A DNA stretch of 64,000 nt from Marchantia polymorpha subsp. ruderalis (lineage: Eukaryota; Streptophyta; Marchantiopsida; Marchantiales; Marchantiaceae). Shown here piece by piece: positions 27,201 through 40,000 of the stretch; within the stretch, counting starts at the first letter, position 1, and each line of letters starts with the position of its first letter. The stretch spans positions 13,652,501 through 13,716,500 of the forward strand of contig AP031351.1 of NCBI GenBank assembly GCA_037833965.1, given 5' to 3'. A program made the position numbers and the translations under genes. Below the pieces are notes generated by a model. That model had not been told where the DNA came from. It searched no databases and saw nothing but the letters and a program-made list of their open reading frames with translations.

Positions 27201-28290
27201 ACTTCATTCAATTACAACTTTTCTTAAAAGATCGGATACAAACTTTCAGAGTCTATAACTAGAGCTTGCATTATATATGTACATGTACAAGTTTTTGAAC
27301 TTTGCGACGATGTGTCATCAATGGAATCACATCGGATAAAACAAAACTTGATGGATAGAATTAAGTATTTGTTTCAGTATGAGGTCCATCAAGTAATTCT
27401 TTGGCTTTAAATTATTTGACATCAACTTTTTTCAAAAACATTGAATTTTGTCATTGATAAATTAATAGTAATATGGTATGAAATAAAAAATTGTCTTGTA
27501 TAGAAAATTGAGCAAATATGTAAATAATTGTTTTATCTTGATATTTTTTTCTTAATATTCAAAAATTCAAAAAAATATTCTCAATTGTATTCTTTTATGC
27601 TAAAGAGTTGTTAATATTTAATATATTATTTCAATGGGTATTACTATATTCAAGAAATTTTTTAAATCATTTTCAAATTGATATAAAAAAATTCAAAAAT
27701 CGAAATATTTAATATCATTTTGATAGCTACAAGGTAGTTATAAAAATATAGTAATCATATTAACTAGTTTTTAGTATGATTATTTGATCGCATGAAACAT
27801 TTTGATCAAACTTTCAAAACATTCAATAACATAGATAACTTACCAAAAAAAGTCGATGTTGATAAGTCGAAATTAGACTGAACTGACATACTGTTACTAC
27901 GAATCTTCATGTGTGAAGACTTTTGGAGATAAATTTGCATAAGATAAGGATTTTGAAGACCAAAATATGCTTATATCTGAACCTTAATTACAAGATACTA
28001 AAGATTAGCTGAAAGAAAATAGAAGTGATGTGCATTCTTTGGATGTTCTCAAAGGTTGATGTAAACGTATAATATTTTTTATATAATTAATTATCAAAAT
28101 CAGAAGAGACAGAACCCAGGTTGTATGACTGGGGATATGGTAAACTTTTACAGCAAAAAGTCCCCAGCGTGTGAAATTTTTCCCCAGTCAAAATCAAATA
28201 TATTTGAAGCAGATGATCACTCTGGATGATAACAAAATAGAAGTAAGAAAATTTATCGTGGTCTTAGAGGATTTTAAAGAAAACATTTCG

Positions 28291-30060
28291 AAAAGGTCAG
28301 GTGAAAATCCAGAACGATGGCATTTGACTAATTCTGCTGGGATTTAACCTCATTGACGTACAGTGCGAACCTTTCTCCCCAGTTCTCCTCAAGTGTGGAG
28401 CTCTGTACTGTGAAGTGGAAAGCGCGAGGCGATCAAGCGGGAGAAGATTTGCTGAGATCTGATGAACCCGATGGAAATATATCATGGAAACGAAGATGCC
28501 CCGAAAGTAAGTTTCAAACGAGGGCAGGTAAAAGCCCGCCTAGGCTTCGGTTACCGTCCGCAAGGCCTGTAAATGCTCAAAGGTGGTGGAATTTGGTCAG
28601 ATGAAGGTCCTGCGAAATTATGATGCGTAATTACTATGAGTGGAGAATACCATCAGAGAGTGGGGAGCCCGATGTACGCAGAGGCCCGAGTCAGAGTGAG
28701 TGCGAGCCTGCGAGAAGTGGGAAGCACGCGACCCTCGATGGGCGATCGGACGACGCGCGCCGCACCACGATTCTGTTGCGCTCGCTATAGTGTGACGAGC
28801 GGTTCGCCAGGCCAGAGCAGGCCAGCCGCGCCCGCCTGCGATACACTGCGAGCAGCGGAGCGCGTGCTGAGGCTGTAGCACACGAGACGAAAATACTCTT
28901 CTTGTATTTGCGCGGAAGGATTGGAAGATTGAAGGCAACGACTGACACCGGGCGTCAGACGGGGCGCCAGGCGGGCGCGCGGGCAAAAGGGGCCCGCGGC
29001 AGTTTCAGCAGGTGGAAGGCCCGAGCTCATCCTTGCGACTAGAGAGAGGGTTCAAAAGATGGTCTCAAGTACCCCAGCCTCTGGTTCCGACGTTTAGAGA
29101 GAGAATATCAGATGAGTGCTGTCTGCCTGCGGTCCCTGAGCTCTCAGAGCAGCCAGAAGTCGTGAGTGCCGCGGAGCCAGGACAGCGTAGCCCAAGATCT
29201 CCAGCACGCCAGCAGCACGACTGTAGGGCTTGTGTCTTTCTTCTTAGGTCCTGCACCGCTGAGCTTCGGTCTCGGGTCGAGATCATCGTCGATCGCTTCT
29301 AGATGGGTGGGTTGGTGCGGCGAGGTTTTCATCCTGGGTATGCACTCTGTAAGATTGGGCGATAGATGTTCGAGTGAAGCAGAGCTTTCACTTCCTGATC
29401 ATCAGAGCCCTCGGGCCCTATGCGAATGCTGGTATGTAAGTTAAGCTTCGTACGTCGCGTCGTACAGGCCAGTCCAGTCTCCAGTGCAACAGTTGGGCTG
29501 TCCCCACCGGACGCAGGCCCTGGTTGCACTGCAATACGTAGCGAAGTGCCACTGGGATTTGGTGCAGGCAATCCATGTTCGACTACCGTAGCCCGCTGAC
29601 GTTTGCTTTTCTCAGAGCAGAGCAGTACAGGTTTCAGAGCCTTCAGGCTCGCTTTTCTCTCTCTTGTTTTTTCTACTCATTGTCTTCTCTCCTTCCTCCA
29701 AATCCTCTCTCCTCTCTCCTCTTTTCCAGTCTTTTCCTCTTTCTTTTTTCCTTTCTCTCTCTCTCTCACCTCTCTCTTGGCTGTCTTGTCTGCCTTTATG
29801 TAATATGATGCGACTGTTGCCGTCGTTGGACTGCTCCCTTCGAAGAGATGATGGTGGCCTCTACTTGTTATACACCTTTTTCTTCTTCTCTCGATTGACT
29901 TCAACTGTTGAATGTGTGTTATTACCCGTTGCTATACTTGCCAGTACGGACAGTTTCATCACTGCACTTCAAGCTACTCCCTCACTCTCTTCCATGCTTT
30001 GTATTATGACAGTCATTCCTTGATACTAAGCGGGGAATCTTTGGAGGCCTAGTCTACCAT
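28291..30060. other. GC-rich island without a recognised gene
   Basis: A sharp switch from about 70% A+T to G+C-rich sequence near 28.3 kb, fading by about 29.6 kb. Chance frames up to 122 codons occur on both strands but encode low-complexity Arg/Ser/Pro/Ala-rich peptides with no domain. A pyrimidine tract (CTCTCC/TTTCTC) covers about 29690-29790. It may be the 5' region of an unseen transcript. Confidence 0.35.
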
Positions 30061-31051
30061 TTAATAAAGTGGCGACTTCAGTGTCTGAATCATCTGTCAG
30101 TAGGAACCCACGTGTACCGGTATGTAAATCATTGGCGTAAACTGGAAGCTGGATGCTACAGCGGCTTCCCGGAAAACGTTTTCAACTACTTTAGAAAATG
30201 TTCGTAGAGAATTCAGTCCTCTTGATATGCATGAGAAATCTTTGTTTGTCATCAATAGAGAACAACTACACATGGAGAAAGTGTAATTTCCAGGAGAATC
30301 TTTAACGAACGTTCCGAGATACCTTAAAGCATCACCTAAAATTTGGAACTGTCTGCACTATTTACGTAGTTTAGAGTCCTCGAAGTTTATACTCTGCACA
30401 AGTTGCAATTGAAACGAATATTCTGCACGAATCCTACCTATGTGCGCAATGTCATCTAGAGATGTTTGAAATGCTTTCGTCTTCCGACAACTGTATGAAC
30501 CAGTCGAGGGAATGCGTTAATGGTTGTTATACTGTTCGCTCTCATGTAATAATGGCCCATAATGACATGTGAGTTGGAAAGGGATACTTCTCCGAAGAGG
30601 TTTTACCTGTTAGAAGTGTCAGAAAAGATCGAGAGCTCATGGTTCTGAATACAAGTATAGCTCATACAAAGTGTAATAGTTTCGGAACCCTGATGCCAAC
30701 GACCCTATCCACTTCGTTACAACATGTAAGATGTATGTTCATTGTGAATTCTTTGGCGGAAATTTGAAAAGCCGAAGCCCTGGAAATCAGTGAAAGAATT
30801 TGCTGATGAACCTGCAAGTTTTGTTCAGAAAGGCTTACTGTCGTCCTTCTCCTCGATATTCTCAAACTGTGGCCTGTAGTGACAATACCTATTCCGCTGG
30901 GACACTCCGTAAATAGAGATGCTCATAAAAGAAGTATCTCTTCTCGCGCCAATCACTTCGCAAAAGCGGCAAAACTTCACACAAATGTGCAAAGCCACGA
31001 CATTTGCACATTGACCTCAGACATTCTTATTTTAATCGTTCATTCAAGATA

Positions 31052-31093
31052 ACAACCCTGAACCGTGTAGTATTCTACACGGTTCAGGGTTGT
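31052..31093. repeat. Perfect hairpin, 19-bp arms, 4-nt loop
   Basis: ACAACCCTGAACCGTGTAG, loop TATT, then the exact reverse complement. Seen directly. No mismatch in the stem. Confidence 0.95.
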
Positions 31094-31502
31094 CATATGA
31101 TACGATATGAGTGGGATAACATGTGGCTTTGAAGTCTCAATCAAAACTTCTGAAGTAGAAGCCTTGGAAAGCCTTCTTAGACCAATCCTTAGACCTTAGA
31201 ATCAAGTAAGTCCTCATAGGAGACCTACTTGAACAGTCAAGGAAGTCTTATTGATAAGACCGAAGGAATCAACGCCTCTAGATCCGATGGATGTGAGTAA
31301 CCCATCTGAGGCCAATGCACACAAGCAGTGCACAGTATCTGGTGTGTAAGGGCAAAAGCATTGCTTCATCGACATCTAGCACTTTTCTGCACACCATTGC
31401 ATAAATCCCAGGTTGGTACACTGTTCATTGATGTTTGCCTTTGTCCTTGAGAAGGCACCAGAAGTTCTTGAAGAGATGAACCCCGCTGTAGTCGACGGAG
31501 CT

Positions 31503-31547
31503 CCGAGTTGCACAAGTGTACTGAATGGATACACTTGTGCAACTCGG
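31503..31547. repeat. Perfect hairpin, 18-bp arms, 9-nt loop
   Basis: CCGAGTTGCACAAGTGTA, loop CTGAATGGA, then the exact reverse complement. Seen directly. Confidence 0.95.
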
Positions 31548-32153
31548 TTACAAATATCGAGTTTTTGAGCAGTTACTTCATTTCGCATAATAATCATGTT
31601 GGGGAATCTGTGGAAGCGTTGGTTTAAAAGTTTTACTAAACCGTCAATGAAAAATCATTTGAAAATTTGGAGGGGAGAATAAAATCTGCAAGTCAGAATG
31701 GATAACTCCAATGGAAATATATTTGGGCTCCGGAAAGCAAAGAAATAAACTCTTCGATGCCAGTTCCCGTGGCAAAGCTTTGCCTGCACCTTGCTCAGTG
31801 TCCACTGATAAGTCTTGTATACTAGGCCCGGAAAACTTTGTACTGCTCTTTGCATGACTGCAAAAGCTAGTGGAACTTTTACAAACAGACCCTAAGCAGG
31901 AATCTCTGCTTCTTGGATCCTGGACTGAAATATGGAAGGAACTGGAAAAACTTGGATGTCAAGTTCACTTTACACTAAAATGCGCCGCTCATCTACACAA
32001 CATTCACCAAAGTGAGATATAATTTACTGCTCACTCAGCTCCAAAAGGACTTCAAAGGACACCTGAAGAAGTCGCGTCGCTCAGTCCGATACTGAGTGTT
32101 CCAAGAATCTGCCAAAGAACTGCTGGCTGTCGATGAAATCCAGAGACTTAAGT

Positions 32154-33920
32154 CTAAATTTGAGATATATTCATGTGCTTCTGTGCAAAAGGCGAAATCG
32201 GCAGCACGCCACTCGACAAAACAAGCGCATCAACAGGAATATCTGTTTCACCCACAGGTACAGGATCTTCCACTACTTGTACCGAATAGGCGATAGCCAC
32301 TGCAATTGAAATTTCATATATCAGTAAAATCATGTTAACAAATTAAGAGCTGTTTCAAACGATTTCAGAAGACCCACACTACGTACAAAACTATTCGCAT
32401 CTCCATGCAACAGGAGCTCCTCAAAAACCAGGACTTCATCTCACGTTACTTTGTCTTGCTATGGGGCTGAGCGGCCCTGATAGATCATGATATAAGCAAA
32501 CAACACTTACCAAGAAGGGGTTGCTTCCAGTTTTTATCTTTCACTAGCTGCAGATACTTTTGGAGAAAAACATCATAATACCTGTACCAATAGTTACATT
32601 TTGACCTGTCAGTTCATCACATCCTGGTCGCTGGTGCACAAAATCCCTAGAAAGTCATTCTAAAGGTCATGAAAGAGACTAGATAGAGCTCATGAGACAT
32701 GCAACTCTGAGACTATTATTCAGAAAAAAATTATTTTCCACAAGTTATATTTCTCGTACCCTCCTCCACGACCGCACCGTCGCCCTGAACGATCGAAGAT
32801 GAGTCCTGATGACATTTGCAGCCTCTTGTAAAATTTTGTAAAATTGCCTGCTAGTCTCTAACTTCATGATTACAAGGAGTCGAGAATTATCCAGTGTAAA
32901 GCAAAGGCTTGTAATAAGTCCAACTTACCGGGCAATAGCAGCAAGTCAACTGGTTCGGTTGCTTCCAACACTGTCAATGGACTCATGGCAACATATCAAC
33001 TCAGAATCTAAACTTAATGAGCATGAAGAAGATCAGGAAAACTGCAAGACAGTGCTCATGTCGTTCGAAAGAAAGCACATCCGAAACTGAGGTTTACCGC
33101 TTTTTCGAGGCTTGCCATCAGAGTCTGTGAAGTCTGGTTCCACGATGCCCATTGAATTCGTGGTAAGGTCTGCTGTACTGGAGACGTGCAGCATGGCCAT
33201 GTTAGCTTCACGATCTAAAACTCGTGGAACGTAGAGCTCCTTCGCCATCTCTGATTCCCTGAAGCCAAGCATTACTTAGGGCATGGTTTACGATATCTAA
33301 GGCCAAATTCACCAAAGCGAAGATAACGCACTCTGATTCCAAAAGGTAGGTCTTTCATACCAGGGTCGCTCTTCTGCAAGACACTCGCTACAATCTGATT
33401 TGTGTCGACTTCCCGCAGTGACGCACAACTCAGATAGGCACAAAGTGAATTGCTCTGCTTGAACCAGTCGGCAGATAACACATGGTTCTGGATTGCGATA
33501 TCTGAAAAAAGAGCAGAAGATCTGACAATTACTGTGCATGAAATTCAGAGGTAGCTCACAAAGTAACGACAATTCCCTTCACCCTTCACTGATATCCATC
33601 ACCTCGAGCAGATCTAAGTGAGAAAAATAGGACGAGATTGTTGACATTGGTACTCTAACGCGAGAACCCCGTAATCTCTGCTCTAGTGGACACCATTAGT
33701 GTTACTCCGATGTTGCGGCCTAAACCAGTTCCATAACTCCAAACTCTTGAACGCCAATCCTAAACCTCGTTCTACCTTCTTCCTGACGCAATTCGAGAGG
33801 AAAATTTCGAAGATTCCGCTTCATTACGGTCCGCAAAGCAACCTTCTGCTGACGCAACAATTCGACCCCGGATGCCACAACGGTCGCCATCCCCCTCTGC
33901 AGCAAGAATGCTCTCACCAT
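32154..33920 (-). CDS. 5FCL: 5-formyltetrahydrofolate cyclo-ligase (5,10-methenyltetrahydrofolate synthetase)
   Basis: It converts 5-formyl-THF plus ATP to 5,10-methenyl-THF, the only known route for recycling 5-formyl-THF; the plant enzyme is mitochondrial. Exons 33776-33920, 33361-33501, 33098-33250, 32929-32970, 32760-32805, 32511-32581 and 32154-32299 join in phase with GT/AG introns and encode 247 residues ending in a stop. Visible family signatures: WFKQSNSLCAYLSCASLREV (residues ~60-80), ELYVPRVLDREANMAMLHVS, NSMGIVEP, PVDLLLLPGLIFDRSGRRCG (~150-170), GRGGGYYDVFLQKY (nucleotide/substrate loop, ~172-185), AYSVQVVED and DIPVDALVLSSGVL. The ATG at 33920 gives a basic N-terminus with no acidic residue in the first 19 (MVRAFLLQRGMATVVAS), fitting a mitochondrial presequence; an upstream in-frame ATG exists but lies before the conserved part. 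Acceptor of exon 3 is placed by phase. Family and gene model are both secure. Confidence 0.95.
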
Positions 33921-34781
33921 CACCTTGCTAACTCTCTGCTCTACCTTCACGTCGAACTTCAATCCAAAAACCCTACGGACCCTCGTTCGCCGTTCTATCC
34001 AGCGACCGATAGATCGGTCCTGGCAATCATGCAATAATGGTTCGCTCATATGAAAGGGCAGAGGACCAATGGCCGAAGGCGCATAATCCTCCAGGGGCAA
34101 GCGCTTATCACTGTGCACATGCCCACCTCTCCGGTAGGCTCCGGCAATCGGCACGAAAACGCATGATGGAAGTCGAGATGGAAATACGACACGAAAAGCA
34201 CATCTACCTTGACTGTACCCAGATGTTGCTTATTTGAGTAGTAAGTTCATATGCATCACCGGTTATATGGTTCTACCGATACAGCGAATAATCTCGCAAA
34301 AATCGGGATTTGGCCCCAAGGGTTCGACTGACTTCTCTTTCAGAACACGGATTCATCCAACGGGAAACGTGGAAGTTTTCGCCCTCCAAATGGATCGCTT
34401 TGAGTTAAAATTTCTCTTCGAATGTGGACCTCAGAGTCGTCACAGGATTATTTGTTAGCAGCCAAGGTTTGAGGGTCACAGATTCCCTCTTCCAATGTCT
34501 AAGATGCAGTGGTGGTTCTCGGCATCGCAAAAGAAAACAATGCCTTTCGAAACGCTGAAGCTTGTATTTAGCGCTTTACATTAAAACATCAATTACTGTA
34601 TAAAAATTTGCCGAGAGTATTGTTCCCCCATGGCAATGTATATTTTTCACAAAAGTCAAATACTAGACTATTAGTTGCAGCAAAGACGGGTTTGAAATAA
34701 ATCAGTTTCCAATCACTTTACCAACTATTTTAAATCCTCAATAAAATCTGCCTTTTGCCGCTTCAAAGAACTTGTTGACCC

Positions 34782-34820
34782 AATCAAAGCATTGTACTTG
34801 TCAAGTACAATGCTTTGATT
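34782..34820. repeat. Perfect hairpin, 19-bp arms, 1-nt loop
   Basis: AATCAAAGCATTGTACTTG, a single T, then the exact reverse complement. This is almost a pure palindrome. Seen directly. Confidence 0.95.
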
Positions 34821-36353
34821 ATCTACACACACTGAGCAAAGTTTATGCACACAAGTGGTTAAAGTACTGATTGCAAGAGATAAACGAAGAGTTACTTCTT
34901 TCACTCGTCAATAGATATCAAGACGGTATCTTGGGCTTCAACCCATAGCCACAACGTGACAACTTTCTAAAAGTTTTGACTTCACCTATGCATTTCTCCA
35001 AGTGTGAATTCCAACCCTATTTCAGACGATAATTTGACTGGCTTAGCACGGGATGTAGGCTTTGCTCCTGTGCCGTCGGGGCACACTTTCTTGCCAAATC
35101 ACCATTGCGGAAAACATCTTTGTACAGATTTTTTTTAGAAGAATATAATCTTCATGTCTATTAATAGGAGCATCCCCTGGGTCTACCTTCCAGCTTTTTG
35201 ATTTTATTTAATGGTCACTGATTAAAGTTCACTGTTGCATGCTCCTGAAGCAAAATTGGCTCAAGTTCGCTCTAGTAGATGACCAATCATCATGATGTGC
35301 CTGAGGTTGTTTTAGAACAAGTTCTCGCCCATTGTTTTGCATGTCACGTAAATGTATAAAATTCACTTTCTGAATGCCAAAAGGTCAATTGACTTAAGTT
35401 ATACATATTTTCAAATTCAGATTTGAAAACCAAAATTTTAGGAATCCTACTTCGAACTGCAAACATCAGTCATATATCTTCTAACAACAGTGTTGGCCTT
35501 GAGTGCAAAATAGGGTTTACTCGCTTCATCTAGTACGACACATACACACCCATCTAATCAATGAGATGATCACAATCGTTGTAATATATCAATATGTATC
35601 ACAACCTCTTTTTTTTATTTGTTTAAATCCTAGATGTGACAAATTTTTAGAGTAATAATGTGCTTTACAAGTTGAGTGTCAAAAGCCAAGGCCTCAAGCT
35701 ATATGAATATACTTAAAGCTCATTTAACCTTAGTATTATTGGGTATTTCAGACTTAGACAATCCTAGCACATACAATAGGAAGAGTCGGATAATTGAACT
35801 TTTTAAAGCATATTGTGTACAATATTTCGACAATGCATGCATTTATTGTTTGGTAGAAAAGGAAATGTATGCAATCAAATTCTTCAAATGCTTCTTAATA
35901 TGTACATTGTGTTAACTAGATAGTTGAAATATCCCTAAGTAAGTCATGCACATGTTTCTTTCATTGTCATGCCATAGGGGGAGCCCCGCCCAAGCACTTC
36001 AGTTTCATCACTTTGGACGCATTCCCACATCTTATATAATACTCGGAACCCTTGTGTCATGGAAGGTGAATCTGAAAATACAACAGTCAACAGTTTGGAA
36101 TTGTCTAGAGATGGAGGGAAAATGTTCATTTGAATGCTGTCTCGACCCGACCATGGGATGACACGATATCTTTGGACTCGAGTGTGCCCTGACCGTTCTG
36201 AGGCTTTTGAGCTTCGTGCCTCAGAGGATCCGGTGGTTCTTCCCTGAGTCCCTGTGTTCAAAGTTGGCGATTCCAGGACAAAACAGCCCGTAGAGGAACG
36301 TTCGATAAAGAAGTGCCCCATTGCCACAACGGGGCGAACGTCAATTATCGAGG

Positions 36354-36373
36354 AAGAGAGAGAGAGAGAGAGA
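36354..36373. repeat. GA dinucleotide microsatellite
   Basis: An uninterrupted run of GA repeats in the presumed upstream region of the DNAAF5-like gene. GA tracts are common in plant core promoters, but no transcription start was identified here. Confidence 0.8.
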
Positions 36374-37011
36374 AAAGCCTAACTGCAAATGATTCTCTGA
36401 ATCATATATTGCTGTTCTGCCAGCCTGGATGCCAGTGATTTTTGGCCGGTCGGTCTGTTGGTTTCATTGAAGGAAGACGAATGAGCGATCGATGTGTTGC
36501 AAATTGAAGGATCCGGGAGCTTCAAGAGCATTAGAAGTCAGCCTTCCCTCCCTTCCGACCTTCCACTTTTGCCTCTGCACACAACGATCCATGCATTAGG
36601 GAGTACGGTATGTTCTGTATTCTTGCCGCGTAGTTCACATCGCCAGGCTACTCACCGGTCTGTAGGTGCTCTTCTTGCATGCCGATTCGGGCCCGGTTGC
36701 TTAAATCCTTCTTATGTTGTCCATACTCGCCTTTGGTCTAATTTAAGACTCTTCGGAGGGAGTTCCAGATATGGGCATTGGTGATGGGTAAACCTGGCTC
36801 CTATGGCTCTCTCTCGTATATTCTCGACGGCTTCGGTAGATGACTAAATCTGCAGTAAGACTCACGCAAGGTCATTGATGTGGGCATCAAGGGTCTGTGG
36901 CTCGGAAGTTTTGACGGTGTCGCTAGCCCAGTATTACCCAGCGAAAAGGCTGGATTGATCGCCTGTGAGCCATATTAGCAATTCGATTTTGTACATCAAA
37001 AAAGGTTCCAT

Positions 37012-40000
37012 ATGGAGGTCGCTGAGACAATTACCAAGAAACCGGGCGTTGCAGAAATTTGGCAGTCCCTCAAACAACAATTCGCTTCTACAAGAAAGCA
37101 CATGTCCAAGTCAGGAAGAAATTGGAATGCTTTCTCCAAACGAATAGAACCTTCAAGTCACCAAACCCAAACCCTCTCCAACGCACCGAGTGCCGCGTGT
37201 GATGACCACCCCTTCATTCTGGGAGTCCCTGCCAGGCACCACGTATCGGAAGTTGACGACCTCAAAAATGACTTACGGTCCACAGCTAAAGCAATTCTTC
37301 GAAATCTTCAAGATGAAAAAGAGGCCAGAACGATTCTTGCGAATATGGAAGAAGAGAAGACATCTCAGGTCTCAGAAGACACTCACGAGGAAATCGTTAG
37401 CGGCAAACCTGTCGAGGAAGCCCCGAACGGTTATCTGGTCAACGTGGACGAGGACAACGACTGCGAGGCAGCACTACATCGGACTGCGAAGGAGAGCAAC
37501 CTTAAACCGGAGGAAAGTGTTCGGAAACTAAGAAACAGTTCGAACTTGCACGAGCAGGGTAGCAGTGAGGAGAGTCCAATGACCCCTGCGCAGAGTAATA
37601 TTGATCACGTTGTCAAAGTGAATTCCACATTCAGCCATCTGAAATCTACTCTCTCCAAATCGACCGACATGGGCGCTCTCAAGCACCTGGACAATGTAGC
37701 AGAGAATCGTCACGTTGGAGAATCGGGCAATCAGAAAGTTTTCGAAAATCTCAACAGTTTGATGCCCCAAGATTCTGAATGGACGAAATCCGGCTTCCAA
37801 GATAACCTCGGGGAGAAAAAGAATGAAGGAATATCTCTTCACATCAATGGCTATCACTGTGATTGTCAAAGCAGTTTAAAACCTGCGGCGGACGTGAACT
37901 CCACTTTGGACCAGACTGGACCCTTAGTTCACCACGCTCTTGCAGAATGCAATTCAATTGAGGTCTCCACTCTCCAATTGAACCCTTATAACACTCATGA
38001 CGAAGGCCCAACGTCTGCTACTGATGAAGAGCTAATGAAGATAATCAACAAGGATGTAAACTGTTTGCATGATCCCGCCATCGACGTCAGGTACGAGGCC
38101 CTGCACAGCTTGCATCGTGCGTTATTGGGAGACTTCGTGGGAGAGGTTAATTTTCTCTCGGAAAGAACGACTGGCCAGGAGCATGAAGTTGAGAACCACA
38201 TGATAAATACAGGACTATTCGAGAGTGCCGACAAATTTGCCTGGTGTGTGGAGGAGATTGTTGTCAAGCCTTTACTTAAAGTTTTTGGCGACTCGTCTGA
38301 GAGATGTCGCTATCTCGCAGTCTCAATGCTCATAGCGTATGTAGCTCATTCATACTCAACTCTTCGATTCCACGCGTTGCAATTCGATTGCTGATCAACA
38401 ACATTCAAGAGCTAGAAACTCTAGGTACTATGTTTGTGGACACTTTTCATGCCAATATGCTTCAGACACCGTCTTAGTTCTCTGCTCAACAGACGGTCTA
38501 ACTTGTGGTGCAGCGAGTGAAATGGTCACTCGCCGGCCTTCATTTTCCCAACGTTGCAGGCTCTTGCAGTCCATCCCTGAATCTGTTTTTCCTCTGCTCC
38601 CATACATTGTTCCGGTTATATCATCTCGCTTGCCAATCAAGTCCCTTCCAACTGAAGATCCCGCATCGAAGGTTAGATTACTGAAAGGCTGAAAAGCATG
38701 ATCTAATCTACCGGGTCAAATTTGGTAACAACCGTTGCCCTCTGGCGAATGTTTGGATGGTATAAATTGTTTAAAACCTCTGAGCTGATGTGAGCAAGTA
38801 TCTTGTGCAGGTAGAAGTAATCCTTGTTGAAAAATCTGAAGATCTTCGACTGCTCCTAGTGACTCTTCTCCATGAGCTGCTGAAGCGATCCAAAGCTATG
38901 ATTCACCCATTTGCTTCTGATGTTGCAACAATATTGACCGCAGCCGCGTGTGATTCCAATCCAGATGTTCTTATGGTAGGTCTTGCCGGAGAGGAGTGAG
39001 AACCTCAACTCCTTAACCAAACTCCTTGTTCTATGATGAATTGCTTAGAGCTTACTTTCACGTTTGTACTCTCTCACAGAAAACTTTTGCGGCTATGGCA
39101 CTTTTTGGTGAGATATGTAGCATGAAGCTGAAACCAGTGGCAAAGCAGCTGATATCAGTAACTTTACGCTCGCTAGCTCACAACCGTCATAGGGTGCGAG
39201 TGGCTGCCCTGCGTGCAATTCATAGGTACGGCAAGTAGATATTGGGAAATATGGAGAAATGAACTAGTGGAGTGTATGAAAACAATACTAGGCCAAGGGA
39301 AATCGAAACCTTGGAATTGAAGCTTGAAATCTTTTATCATTTGTTCGAACTGAGTGCTTGAAATACACGCCGCAGGCTCGTCCTTTGTGGGGCTCACGAG
39401 AGCATCTATGATCTAACAGCGTTTCGGGATCCAAATTCTGTGCCTATAAAAGCATTTTATCGTCCAGATCCCAAGGTATTAGTGCTTTTGCTCCCCCATA
39501 AGCCATGCATTCCTTCCATTCCTAGTTTGTCACTGCATAATAACATGGTTTTAAGATCTTCCCACTATAGGGTGGGAATTCTAAAAACGTATTCTTCTGT
39601 CTCTTTATTTTTCCAGACTCAGTATTTGGCTCTGTTAGCCGGCGACAGGAGTATTCAAGTCAGGGAACAACTACTGAAGACGGTGGGAAGCTGGCTACGA
39701 GAACTAGATGAAAGGAAGGAGCACGAATGTCGCCTTGTTCCGTAATTTTCTAAATCCATTCCCGTGACATCCTATATGTTTGAAGGTCAAGAACTCTTGA
39801 TGTGACATCCCCTTTGTTTGTAAGGTCAAGAACTCTTGATATCTCTTTAATTTTACCATAGCAAAATATATGGGAAGACCCAAAGAGAAAAACGGATGGA
39901 ACCAAGAATAAGATGGGTTAGGTAAATTCACATCACAATGCATTATATGTCTTATTGCAACTAAGATACCAATTTAGCTAAGTTATACTATCTACTTACA

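Larger units (their letters stand above)
22351..28290. other. Very AT-rich stretch, probably old transposon-derived DNA
   Basis: No host gene recognised. Contents noted separately are a 49-bp tandem duplication (22745-22842) and a weak reverse-transcriptase-like trace near 24.1-24.25 kb. The remainder is low-complexity A+T-rich sequence. Confidence 0.45.
30061..32153. other. Spacer downstream of the cyclo-ligase gene
   Basis: No recognised gene. Its right end should carry the 3' untranslated region of the cyclo-ligase gene. Two long perfect hairpins lie here (31052-31093 and 31503-31547), plus a weaker 10-bp inverted repeat near 30984-31012. Confidence 0.45.
33921..37011. other. Spacer between divergent cyclo-ligase and DNAAF5 genes
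   Basis: About 3.1 kb that should contain both promoters and 5' leaders. An open frame of 127 codons at 36327-35944 (minus) has no recognisable domain and is not called. A perfect hairpin lies at 34782-34820 and a GA microsatellite at 36354-36373, the latter about 640 bases upstream of the DNAAF5 start. Confidence 0.45.

Noticed and set aside
28618-28986. 122-codon minus-strand open frame in the GC-rich island
   Set aside because: Arg/Ser/Ala-rich composition typical of chance frames in GC-rich DNA; overlapping frames on the other strand are equally open.
33720-34154. Longer 5' extension of the cyclo-ligase start (upstream in-frame ATG)
   Set aside because: The sequence upstream of 33920 carries acidic residues unlike a presequence and has no family match; the ATG at 33920 fits family length. 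Not excluded without 5' RNA data.
35944-36327. 127-codon minus-strand open frame between the cyclo-ligase and DNAAF5 genes
   Set aside because: No recognisable motif, no splice-linked neighbours, and it lies in expected promoter/leader DNA.
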